Shown here piece by piece: positions 34,061-44,900 of a stretch of 64,000 nucleotides of DNA (positions within the stretch are counted from its first letter, which is position 1; every line of letters starts with the position of its first letter). A program made the translations under genes and the position numbers. Origin of the DNA: Bidens hawaiensis (taxonomy: Eukaryota > Streptophyta > Magnoliopsida > Asterales > Asteraceae); NCBI GenBank assembly GCA_021521415.1, contig JAIQDT010014633.1, forward strand, positions 88,181 to 152,180. Direction: 5' to 3'. Under the pieces are notes generated by a model. That model was not told the origin of the DNA, did no database searches, and worked only from the letters and a program-made list of their open reading frames with translations.

Positions 34061-35770
34061 CAACAACAATGACAGGTGAAACAAGCCCTTAAATCATGAC
34101 AGCTGACAATCCCACAATTTAATTTATTTTTCTTTTTCTGAAACTGGAACCGTCTCAAATTTTCCCAGTTGAAAAGGTTAATTACGCAAACGTAAGTTTA
34201 TTATGAGATTAATAATATAAAATACCTATCAACTTCTTACAAGTTCAACCATATTGATTTCAAAATCATTTGCAGATCTAAGAAACACTGATCTATATTT
34301 TAATCTTACATGAATTTGTATACTGAACATGATCAAATAGCAACCACTCTCTTATCATTTAAGTACAGCAGATTCACAAATTTTAAACATTTAACCTGAT
34401 CCAAAAGAAACAGAATAGTAATTGATGGATTCTGTCATTTCACTGATTCGTACTAAATAACGAGCTAATGAATCCCTCTCTTTTTGCCATTGGACTTCCC
34501 AATCAAATTCATTGTAACACTCATAATGATCAACTTTACGAAGATCCCATTTTATTCCGATTTGTGTAAGTCATACAAGAATACTAGATAATGGTAATTC
34601 ATATACCAGGTGAGAATATAGTGTGAAATCATACTATATATTAACAGTTTGTATATCAAGCCAGAATATGCTATATGATCATATATGGTGTGCAATTTCA
34701 TATACTAACAGCCATTAACGCAGATTCAAAAGAAATTAATGATAAATTATAGAAATCATACCAAATAATGGTAAGTTCTAGCAAGGAAATAATCATTCAC
34801 TTGCATATTTAAGTTTATATAAATCAGACAAGGAAATAATGATACAAGCACGTGCAGGGGTACAAAGAAGAGGTCGGTATGCGCGCGATTTCTAAAGGAG
34901 AAATGGGTGATATATATAGTTAATAAGCATGACAACATTTATATGTGTTTATTTTCTGATTATATACAACATTTGATGTCTTGTCAAGATTTTTATATAT
35001 AATTATAAACTAATTCACAATTTTCATTATAACCTGTTAGATGGGACAGCACAAATGATAGTGGTGATGAATGAGGTTTGTGTTACCACTCCATAGCCTG
35101 CAAATTAGCCGCAAAGGAAAGTGGTAAGCTACAAATTTCCATTGAGACGTTTGTTTGTTTGGTTGAGATCAAATAAACACAAATCTTAGCTGTTTATGCG
35201 GGATCAAGGATGAGTTTTTTTGTATTTTATGTTTCTGGCGTATTTTGTTTCGTTAGTTTTATTAATCAATTATCTTGCAAGCAAATTTAACACTTTTCAG
35301 CTACGGACATTCTGTCCAAATAAGTTAGTCTTACTGAGCAGTTAATTTGTATTGGAAGATATAAAATTAAGGAAATTGATATACAAACTGAAAGAACCAT
35401 CAACGGATTGATCGGTACTATGATTAATCTTGGTGAATTGTAACGTTACAAGGAGTTCGACATAGATACTATATAGAAACAGTCTGTTATGGTTGTCAAC
35501 CGTCGTGACGGCTGTGATATTGAATATCTATTTTTAACTGTAATTTTGTTGCAACCATAAATAACAAAACCATTTATCCTAAGACACAATAATAACATAA
35601 ACAATAATTTACATAGAAATAGTTTGTTTTAACTTCTAATACTGTCCCCTAAATTTAACTTTTTCTTTGGACAACTTTGGTAGAGACTTGTTGGCTTCAT
35701 CCATTGCATTGATTGCTAGTGAAAAATTGAACTTCCTTTTGATTTTCCGTTTGAATTACAATCAATAAGA
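34061..35770. other. Intergenic, nothing recognised
   Basis: AT-rich non-coding sequence without terminal repeats, ORFs over 60 codons of interest or RNA gene signatures. Confidence 0.4.
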
Positions 35771-36040
35771 CATCATCATCATCATCATCGTCATCATCAT
35801 CATCGTACTCAGTATATCCCACCAATAGCAATGCTATGGTAGGGTTTGAGGAGGGTAAGATATAGACAACCTTACCTCTACCCCATAGGGATAGAGAAGC
35901 TGCTTCCGATGAGACCCCCGGCTCGATAGTAGTTTTGCATCAAGGCTTGGACATAAAGCACATAACACTCAATCATCAGGACACCGGATGATTGGTGCTG
36001 TGCCCTTGTCTTTCGGCTATCAACGCCACCACATGATACC
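35771..36040 (-). mobile_element. SINE-like element with (GAT)n tail
   Basis: On the minus strand it runs GGTATCATGTGGTGGCG ... GAGCCGGGGGTCTCATCGGA, AGCAGCTTCTCTATCCC, then CTTACCCTCC ... GGTGGGATATACTGAGTA and a (GAT/GAC)n tail (35771-35806). The 'ccccggctc ... ttccgatgagacc ... gggatatactgagta + triplet tail' arrangement matches a widespread plant SINE type. A clear target duplication and pol III boxes were not identified. Confidence 0.5.
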
Positions 36041-36750
36041 TGATTAACCTTCCTCTACTTTTAACGTTATTTTCACGAGATTAGTAAAATATAACGTCAA
36101 AATTAGTGCAATTTTACTTTTGCCCACCCGAGAGTTCACACATATATACAATAAGACAATATTCATTATTCATAATTATTGTTATTTACAATTGATCCTG
36201 AGGCCCGTAAAATCGAATGAATAAAGAAACAACATATAAAAGATGTAAAACCGAACACATGGTTACATTTTAAACCGAATTATTACAATTACTGAAGGAG
36301 TATACATCTATCGTTTAAGCCACATCTCACCAAAAGTGAGGGTGGGTGATTTAACTTAAAACACAAATAAATACAATGAACATGAAAGCCCCCATTTATC
36401 TGGGATGTTTTATCTTGTGAGAATGCCGGAGGCTGTTGTCAATATTCTTCATCGGTTAGTACTGTTTCGAGTTATGAATAACTAGGGCATTTTAGCCAGG
36501 GTGTGCTTGTTGTTCCGCATCCAGTTGAGAACTTAATTTCTGGTTGATGCTAATCTCAGTGCAGAACTGTTGAATATAATGTGCCACCCTAACCCCTGTG
36601 TGAAAGCCAACATCCATCCCTCTGAGCCTAAGTAAACTTTGTGAGAACTGCCTTCAGCACCACTGAAGACAAGCCTCCAAAATTGTACGTGCAGTGTCTC
36701 AATTATCATGGGCGGTAGTTACGGTGGCAACGGCAGGCAGAGCAAGTCGG
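36041..36750. other. Unassigned stretch with gene-like composition near 36410-36700
   Basis: On the minus strand one reading gives GMDVGFHTGVRVAHYIQQFC then TEISINQKLSSQLDAEQQAH, which looks protein-like, but the frame is not open over a longer stretch and I cannot name it. It could be another captured exon. Confidence 0.3.
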
Positions 36751-36960
36751 TCAGTGCGTCCCAGGTGCCCTCGACTCCTGCAGGCCAAAATCTAAGCATC
36801 CAACTTTCTTCAAAGCATGAAGCTCAACCTCCAACTGCATTTGCTTCCTTTCAAGAATATCAATTTGTTCAGGTTGACTATCTAACTGCACCCTCACATT
36901 CACGCATGCTTCATCCACAAAGTCAATAGCTTTATTTGGGAAGAAACGTGCTACATACAA
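36751..36960 (-). pseudogene. HSP101/ClpB fragment
   Basis: The minus-strand frame reads ARFFPNKAIDFVDEACVNVR then [20 protein letters not shown] and EVELHALKK. This matches the end of the first nucleotide-binding domain and the start of the coiled-coil middle domain of plant HSP101 ([48 protein letters not shown]). Only about 55 residues are present; the frame then runs into unrelated sequence (VGCLDFGLQES) and stops. The left part is preceded on the minus strand by ...TGTAG, an acceptable splice acceptor at about 36946, so it could be a transplanted exon. It lies about 140 bp from triplicated unit B copy III. Confidence 0.85.
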
Positions 36961-37094
36961 AATTCCACAAGCATTATAAGTATCATACCATAATAACTAA
37001 ATGACTTTTAAAACTACTTCAACTCAACCAAGAAAATAAATTCATACGGGTCATTAGGTTAACCAGGACTAATTAAGAGTATAAACACATATTC

Positions 37095-37510
37095 AGAAAA
37101 TTCGTGGTCGTTTATGTTCATTTGTTAAATATTTAGAAAACTCATGGCCGTTTATGTTCATTTGTTAATAGTATATAAAACATAGTATAAACAAATGAAC
37201 ATAAGATCGGCATTCATATTCTAGGAAAAAATGTTTAAATAATATTACGGACATCTTGATTTTACCTGAAAGATATGATGTGCTTCTGCTATGAACAATC
37301 AACATGTTACGATGATTAACGTATGCTGTGAGCACCCTTCAACACAAAAAATTAACCCAATCGTCAGAACATGAATTAAACAATCAGATCGATAATTGAA
37401 GAACAAAGACGAACCAAGAGTAGATACACGTACTGAATCAGATAACTCATCGTCAGACTGAACCAGAGCACCAACCACGGGAGACAGCGGCCGCCGAATG
37501 ATAAATTTTC
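37095..37510. repeat. Triplicated unit B, copy III
   Basis: Contains 'gttcatttgttaatagtata', 'ctgctatgaacaatcaacat', 'cgtatgctgtgagcac' and the terminal block at 37440-37500. It lacks the minus-strand ATG of copies I and II, so a shared protein-coding role is doubtful. Confidence 0.6.
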
Positions 37511-37779
37511 CATCAACACCCCTAGCTATATATATGCAGGGTAAACCCTAAACCTAAGACATTTTAAGGTAGGAAATAAATTTAAAGAAAAAATTAATTG
37601 GACAATTATATTTGGACTTTATCGAGAGAACACATAAATAAAATGAATAATACTAAGTGTCAGTTTTCGAACAATTAATATAACACTCAATTTTGCAATT
37701 ACACCTAAACAAATTTTTCCCAAACAATTAAAAACCTTGTCCATATTATAAAAAAATCTAGTAAAAACTAGTTATATAT

Positions 37780-38135
37780 AATATAACGTGTACTCGTATT
37801 AAAGGTAAAATCTTTGATAACGTCAACAACGACCCAAAATGAAACTCAAAAAAGAATAATCACATAACTAAAACTCTCGCCTGCAAAATCATGATCGACA
37901 CTTATGAGCACATGAAGTATTAATCAGATACAATACTCACTATGTATTATTATGTAACTGTTAATTTAAAAAAAGGGTCATAAACGTGAATTATGTAATT
38001 ATATAGGCCCGTTGGGCAGTCAAAGTTACAACATCGATTGTTTGTAAACATCATTTTCCGTGTTAATTGCACGCGGATGTAAAATAAAGAAATAAAGAAA
38101 ACATAATATATGTGTATTTTATACATTTTAATGAA
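37780..38135. repeat. Low-copy duplicated segment A, copy 3 (left part)
   Basis: Near-identical to 23210-23556. It is interrupted at 38136 by a TIR element, resumes at 38924-38979, is interrupted again by the MULE-like element, and ends after 39757-39800. Confidence 0.8.
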
Positions 38136-38798
38136 GGGTCAGGCTAAACGTACTCTCCCCCCCCCCCCCTCCCTTGCTATTCATACACCCCCCTGAACTT
38201 TCATTTCCCCTTAACATTTGTAATTGTCATGTTTGTCACTCTTATTTTATTTTATAATTCTCTCAAAATATCAAATAAAAAACTATTAAGTTTTTATTTT
38301 GTTTTACAGTTTTTTTATATATTTTTGTTATTGATTTGGTTATTTTATTTATTTCTTTAAGATCTCAAAATATCAAATAAAAAGCTATTAAGTTTTGTAT
38401 GTTTTTTGCTAGCTACTTTTTTATTTTTTATTTTATAGAATTTATTCAAAACAATTTGATTTTTTTTTGTTAGGTTTAGGTACATGAGATTAATGTTACT
38501 TGAGAAAAGAGTCAAATTTGTTTATCAAGTTGTATGTTATTTAACCTTTTTGTTTATAAAAAATAATACGATTTTTTATTAAAGAATGTAACCTATCTCT
38601 TAATAAAAAAAACGCTCTCAAAAAAGATTAAAACAAGTATAAAATAAAAAACATTTTTTAAAACAAGAACAACAACGTTTTTTAGATAAGAAAAAAAGCC
38701 TTCTTCTAAGTATGAAAATATATGTTTTTATTAAAAGCTTAAAAATATACATAAAAAGATAAATAGAAAAAAAAATGTTAAAAAAATGCTTTTATAAA

Positions 38799-38838
<40 letters not shown>

Positions 38839-38923
38839 GATAACAAAAAAACAAACGAAACAACAAAAAGGTCTAAATCGTATAAATATAAAACTTGAGG
38901 GAGGGGTACATTTAGCCGCACCC
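38136..38923. mobile_element. TIR element with 9-bp target duplication, microsatellite-rich
   Basis: Left terminus GGGTCAGGCTAAACGTAC; right terminus in reverse complement GGGTGCGGCTAAATGTAC. Flanks tttaatgaa (38127-38135) and ttaaatgaa (38924-38932) match at 8 of 9. The paralogous copy at 23552 lacks the element and shows one copy of the site. It contains a C run (about 38156-38170) and (AAT)n (about 38797-38836) and no ORF. The 9-bp duplication suggests a Mutator-like MITE. Confidence 0.8.
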
Positions 38924-38979
38924 TTAAATGAATTATAAATGTCATATGTGTAAGAACAAATACTCATTAATTATAAGTA

Positions 38980-39756
38980 AGAGAAAGTGAATACGGTGCT
39001 GTTGCGCGTCTAAGCTTACACGGAAAACCTATCAAAACTACATAGTTTTGATTAAAAACAATCCTTAATTAATTCTTTCCCAACTACATACCATCACCCA
39101 CCGTCCCCAAGGTGTCAATCTACATAGAGTTTTCAACGATTTTTATTCTCGCATCACAATTAGAGGTTAGCAATCAATCAATTTTTCAATATATTTTTTC
39201 CTCTCCTATGATTATCTAATGATGAGGTAATTATTATATAATTCCCTTATTCCAATATTTTCTTTCTGTTTTATTCATAGTAATAATAAAGAACTGTACA
39301 TAATTGAATATTGATATTTTAGCTTTTATTCATTGATGGCATACACAATAGATGTAGAACTTTAATCAGAGAAGGAAGTTCCGAAACAAATCCAATTGAC
39401 ATGGTTCAGATGTTGAAGCGAATAAAATAAATGACAAAGAATAGAAGCGGCTTTGGCCGGTTTGAGAAAGAAATACCATTGAAACATTGGGTGAAAATAA
39501 AATTCAGTAAAAACATATCTTCAGTTTAAGAACAATAGTACATCTCTTACAAACCTTGTGAGAGTTTGGATTAAGAATTGAATCGATTATTGTTTTAAAT
39601 CGATGCCTTGGAAGACTGTGGGTGGAGACCTAGCATGATAGATGGTATGTATTTGGGAGAGAATTAATTATGGATTGTTTTTAATCAAAACTACGTAGTT
39701 TTAATAGGTTTTCCGTGTAAACTTAGACGCGCAACAGTATCGTATTCACTTTCCCC
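38980..39756. mobile_element. Mutator-like (MULE) non-autonomous element, long TIRs
   Basis: TIRs of about 90 bp: left AGAGAAAGTGAATACGG... and right, reversed, GGGGAAAGTGAATACGA..., both continuing through GTTGCGCGTCTAAG and ACACGGAAAACCTAT. Perfect 9-bp target duplication ttataagta (38971-38979, 39757-39765). The pre-insertion site survives at about 23600-23610. No transposase ORF in the 777 bp. Confidence 0.9.
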
Positions 39757-39765
39757 TTATAAGTA

Positions 39766-40169
39766 TTACATTGTTGTTTTTATTAAGAAAAAAAAAAGAC
39801 AAACAGACAACTTAAAAATTCTTTCCAATTAAACTATGAAACCAAACAAATATATTAATAAAAACCGCATCATCTGAATAGAGGCAAATGTATTGTAATT
39901 TTCATACCTGCAAAGAAGAAATTTAAAATCACCACAAAATCAAAAAGTCAACGTATTGAATTAAAACAATTCTACCAAAAGCTTAGTACTCATCTTAAAA
40001 ACCTGATTTAAAACTGTATATTCATCATTTTTACTCTATGCAATTCTATTCGGGCTGCATATAATAAACTTAAAAAGCATTATCATACTTCATTTTTGGT
40101 ATTTATTTAACTGTTGACAATAACATAATCATTGTTAGTATGTCGGTCTCATTAAGCATGGGACTATTC
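39766..40169. other. End of duplicated segment A, then non-coding
   Basis: The first 35 bp continue segment A (23610-23640). The rest is AT-rich without recognised features up to the copia LTR. Confidence 0.5.
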
Positions 40170-40405
40170 TGTTAGAGAACAAGAATCTATTTGAAAAAAT
40201 AATAGGAACAATATTTACATCATTTCCTATATTTAAAGATTGATAGCCTTGATCCTTGCTATTATGTAGCTATTGGAGATTGTTTTCTCTTATTTTACTT
40301 GATTGGCTTTCCATGTTTATCAATCTAGCTTTTTCCTATTTATTGTATAATAGTTTCCATTGTAAAATTACAAAAAGCGATATAACAATATATGATTCTT
40401 TTAAT
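40170..40405 (+). repeat. 5' LTR of second copia element
   Basis: Starts TGTTAGAGAAC and ends just before the primer site TGGTATCAAAGCAG (40407-40420). No second copy was found downstream, so the element lacks its 3' LTR. Confidence 0.65.
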
Positions 40406-40406
40406 A

Positions 40407-40420
40407 TGGTATCAAAGCAG
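40407..40420 (+). other. Primer binding site of second copia element
   Basis: TGGTATCAAAGCAG, an initiator tRNA-Met complement with one change, followed about 75 bp later by the gag start. Confidence 0.75.
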
Positions 40421-40494
40421 TGCTTGGTTCTTGGACCAAACTGCTCGAGATTTCTCATCATCTTACTACAACCTTTTTTTCTATCAAAACCATC

Positions 40495-41470
40495 ATGTTC
40501 GAAGACGGTAGCCCAAAAACAACAAAATCCAATCATGAAGACTTAACAACACAGCTTGCAAACCTCCTTCGAAATAGCTTCAGTTCCGATAACCAAACCC
40601 CAAAATCAAACCATTCCGACAGTCTCAACATTAGTCTCAAACTAAATAGCCGAAATTACCTTTGTGGGCTCGAATAATTCGAGTTGCCATCGGAGGAAAT
40701 CAAAAACTCTTCTAAACCACTTATCCGGAATTCCAGCCCACCCGAACCAGGTAGCGACAAATATGAGCAAGGGGAACAAAACGATTTAATCGTATTTTCA
40801 CAGCTTATACAAAATATCAAGCCAAGCCTCGTAAGCAACCTCACCAAGTTTCCCACTTAAAAATTGCTATGTGATGCCCTTGTGGTCCTATAGCAGTGGG
40901 AAGGATAAGCTTCAAATGTTCAATTTATACGTCAAAGAAAACGAATTAAAACAAAATGGCATACGTACCTCTCGAGCATTTTTGGATTGTTTTGCAAGAA
41001 ATCTAGGGAGAAATCGATAGTAGAGACCCAAATCCAGTGACTTGTGTTGTGGATATTGCAACATATGACAAAAAAAGGTATAAACAAAAGCTTTTTCAAT
41101 TCCTTAATGCTATTGACAGACAATATGACCCGATAAAGCGGGAAACACTCTGGCGGGATCCCTTGACATCGGCCGAAGGAGCCTACGCAGCTGTTAGAAA
41201 GGACACGGTTCACCAAACCATTCTTGCGTCCGTCTCCGGTAACTCATCACAACAGGGTGTAGCGGCTGGGCTGACAACCACAGGAACAAACGAGAATGAA
41301 GGTTTAGGGTTTCTAACGAAGGGCGCATGTCGGTCAGACCAAACTGAAAACCGGTTGCTCATCATTCCGACCATACAAATCCATGTTGAAATGTAGTCAT
41401 TGTGGTATGACAAAACACAGCGAGGAACAGTGTTTTAAGATCGTCGAGATGGTGGAGCGAGGAAAAAAAA
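40495..41470 (+). pseudogene. Second copia element: gag (broken)
   Basis: ATG at 40495 opens MFEDGSPKTTKSNHEDLTTQ and leads to LKLNSRNY. In the next frame it continues PLWARIIRVAIGGNQKL, then HLSGIPAHPN, the conserved gag N-terminal block (LNSxNYxxWARAIRVAIGG). 41037-41396 carries RQYDPIKRETLWRDPLTSAE then AYAAVRKD. At about 41385 a zinc knuckle is read, CSHCGMTKHSEEQC (C-x2-C-x4-H-x4-C). Frameshifts near 40665 and 40850 and a stop split it. Confidence 0.85.
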
Positions 41471-42001
41471 CAATAAAGAAGGGCCAAAAGCTGCTTAAGT
41501 CGTTGGGAACCTAGAGGCTACCAATAGTGGTGGCAACGGAGAGAGGAATAATGGATTTGGCAGGATGGCATCAGCGGGAGAAGAAGATCTGGATTTTGGC
41601 GTCCATGGAGGTTAATGGTTTGAGGAACTCTCCTCGAGCCCTTCTTGTTTTTTAATGCCTAGTTTTCTAAACCCTCTAATTTTAAACATATTAAATAAAT
41701 TCCCTAAAGTCTCTAGTAACTACTGACCAAATTAACTTTCAAATAACTTTATTATTGTATCAAGTAAAAATAATGGGAGAACATGGGAAAACATGAAACA
41801 AAGTAAAAATATTATTATTAACAAAAATAACCAAAATAAAACCATGGGAGAACAAGAAACAAAGAGTTTTTTCTATTCTGTTAATATGGTTAAAACTAGT
41901 GAAAACATTGTGGTTAAAACCGGTTATTGTTTCATGATGAGAACATGAAACAAACCAAATAACAAGTTAATATGGTTAAAACTAGTGAAAACATTGAAGA
42001 A

Positions 42002-44870
42002 ATCTTGGATATTTAATTGTGTTGCTACCGACGTCATGACTTTTGAGTTGTCTGATATAATTTCAATTTCTAAACCTAAGATTAATCATATTTAAACCGT
42101 AAATGGGGGAATAGTTCCCGTCAAAGAAGGGGAACTATTGAAATCTTCCCGGCTTTAAAACTCTCAAACCGTCTCTATATCCCGTTCCTGTCACACATAC
42201 TATTATCCATCAATCATGTAACAATAATTAAATTTCACCGTATTAATGAATCCCACCTTTTGTATACTACATGACATCAAGACGGAGCAGTTATAAAGCG
42301 TGACACTGAACGCCAAGGATTTTATTATGTGGATGAAGTGACTCAATATGGTATTGTGAAGCTTGCTCATGGGACTACGAATAGAGAGGCTTGGTTATGA
42401 CATAGAAGATTGGGGCGTCCATCTATCGGTTATTTACATCTTTTATTTTCAAAATTATTTCCTTTGAATGAAACAATAAACTGTGAAACTTGTGTTTTGG
42501 CAAAAAATCATTGACATACCATTAAACCAAATAACCCAAAAGTGAATTCACCATTTTCCCTTACTCATTCTAAAGTTTGGCCCGGTTGAAGTTATTGGGG
42601 GACAAAAGTTTCGTTTTTCGTTTTGTTTGTTGACGATTTCACTCATATGACTTGGATTTAATTTTTTAAACAGAAATCTGAAGTTTTTTTATCAATTCAC
42701 TAAATTTTATATCATGATATAAATACAATTTAAAACTAACATCCAAATTCTTCGATCGGATAATGTGGGAGGATTTGTTAACAATGCAATGGGGCAATTT
42801 TGTCAAGAAAATAGAACAATCCACTAAAATATCATGCACCCACACTCCCGAACAAAACGGAACGGTCGAACGGAAAAAGTGAATTCTTTTAGAAATAACT
42901 TAGGCCCTTTTTATTGAATCAAAAACTCCTAAGTCTTTTGGGCCTAATGCTCTCGCTACTGTCGCTTATCTTATCAACAGACTTCCAATCAAATCTCTTG
43001 ACCTAAAAACTCCTCTTCAAACACTTTATGAATTTACCAAACTCCCACCTACACTTACACTGCAACAACACATTTTTGGGTACTCTGTCTTTTTCCATGT
43101 ACCCAAGATAAATCGATCCAAACTCGATTCTTGCACTGAAAAAATTGTGTTTGTGGACTACGTTGTAAATAAAAAAGGATATAGTTGTTATAGCCCAACA
43201 AATGCCATATGTACACTACCATGAATTGTGACTTTCTAGAAACTGAATTCTTCTACACCTCCCAACACAGTAGTCAAGGGGAGAAGAGGATAATGACACA
43301 TTAAGTTAACTAAAATGGGTTCCAAAATGGACCAGTCAGAAGAAGTTAATGACAATACCGAAACATCATCAACAGAATATCCTAGTACCTAAGATAAGTC
43401 ACTAGCTTCACAACAATCCGATGGACCAACGATCAATGTTCCAAACCAAAATCCTTCCAACCTGTAAATCACTCTCAAACACATGACAAATCACATAAAA
43501 AAACAAAATATTGGTATATCTTATAACTATGAGGTGGAGATAGTACAAACAGTGCAAGAAGAACAAACACAAGAAGAAACAATACAATAAACAATGGATA
43601 AGGAATATTCAAGAAAAAACGACCAAGAAATACATTCTCCCACCTAGAGCCAACCGAGGAATACAGGCTAAATGGTACTCCATAGAAAAACAGTCTAGGT
43701 CATCCAGATATCCCATAGCAAACATTTCCGAAGGAAACTTATCCAAAGAATCCAAAGCCTATACTTCTTCCCTATATACTAAACTAATTCCAACCTTCGT
43801 GGATCAAGCCTTGGAATCAAAGAACACAAAGGATGCTATGGAAATAGAGATGAAGGCTTTAATGAAGAATGATACATGGGAAACGTGTAATCTTCCTCTA
43901 TGAAAGAAATTAGTGAGATGTCGATGGGTCTTACTATTAAACATAAACCCGATGGTAATATTGAAAGATATAAAGCACAACTAGTAACTAAAGGCTACAC
44001 CCAAACATATGGGATAAACTACTCTGAGATGTTTTCTTCGGTAACCAAAATTTACATAATACGGGTTCTTTTTTCCATTGCCGCAAATGAAGGATGGCTT
44101 CTTCATCAATTTTGTGTTAAGGATGTCTTCCTTCATGGAGAGTTAAAAGAAGTATACATGGATGCTCCACCTAGATTTACAATGAATTTCAAGAAAAAGG
44201 AAGTATGTCAGCTGAAGAAGTCTCTTTACGGACTATTACAATCCCCTCGGGCTTGGTTCTGCAGATTTACTCTTGCAATAAATACATGTGGTTTTCGACA
44301 AAGCAATTCGGATCATACATTGTTCCTTAAACAAAGAGGTAAACTTATGACTTGTTTAATTATATATTTTGATGATATAATCATTACAGGAAGTGACGAA
44401 TAAGAAATGAAGAAGTTGAAGGAAAATCTATTCATAAAATGTGAAATGAAGGACTTGGGAAGACTAAAGTACTTTCTTGGAATTGAAATTATAAGGACAA
44501 AACAAGGGATCTTTATATGCCATAAGAAATACATTCTAGACCTTTTAGCCAAAATTGGAATGATTGATTACAATCCAGACGAATGAAGGTTAACCAAAAG
44601 CTCCACATAGAAAAGGATGGAATATTAACAGACAAAGAAAGATATGCCTCTGATAGGTAAATTGATATACCTCTCGCATACTCGTCCAAAAAAGCATATG
44701 TCGTTGGAGTTGTCAGTAAATTTATACACCAACCTCAAGTTACACACATGGAGTCAGTAATGCGGATTATTAAATACCTCAAAGGAATAGTTAGGCCATG
44801 ATGTTCAATATACCTGTATGCGTAATCGAATAATTATTTTTTTTGTCTTTGATATGAATTTTGTGTATTT
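42002..44870 (+). pseudogene. Second copia element: protease, integrase, RT (broken, 3'-truncated)
   Basis: Protease around 42010 reads FNCVATDVMTFELSDI where intact relatives have FDCGATDTMT, so the catalytic Asp and Gly are lost. Then IKPxxNHI and NGGIVPVKEGGTIEI follow. About 42280-42500 is the pre-integrase block (GFYYVDEV, HRRLGRPSIGYL, CETCVLAKNH). Integrase core relics run to about 43200 with many stops. RT at 43900-44403 is best preserved: VTKGYTQTYGINYSEMFSSV, LHGELKEVYMDAPPRF, KSLYGLLQSPRAWF, FDDIIITGSDE (YVDD box changed to YFDD). After a stop, KDLGRLKYFLGIEI follows. RNase H is barely traceable and no 3' LTR follows. Bases 41640-42000 look like an AT-rich insertion with a repeated 31-bp block (41879 and 41964). 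Confidence 0.85.
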
Positions 44871-44900
44871 GACAAAATGAAATTTGAGTATAATGAATTG

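Noticed and set aside
37760..37775. ctagtaaaaactagtt as a Helitron 3' end
   Set aside because: It has no GC hairpin 10-12 bp upstream and no matching TC start.
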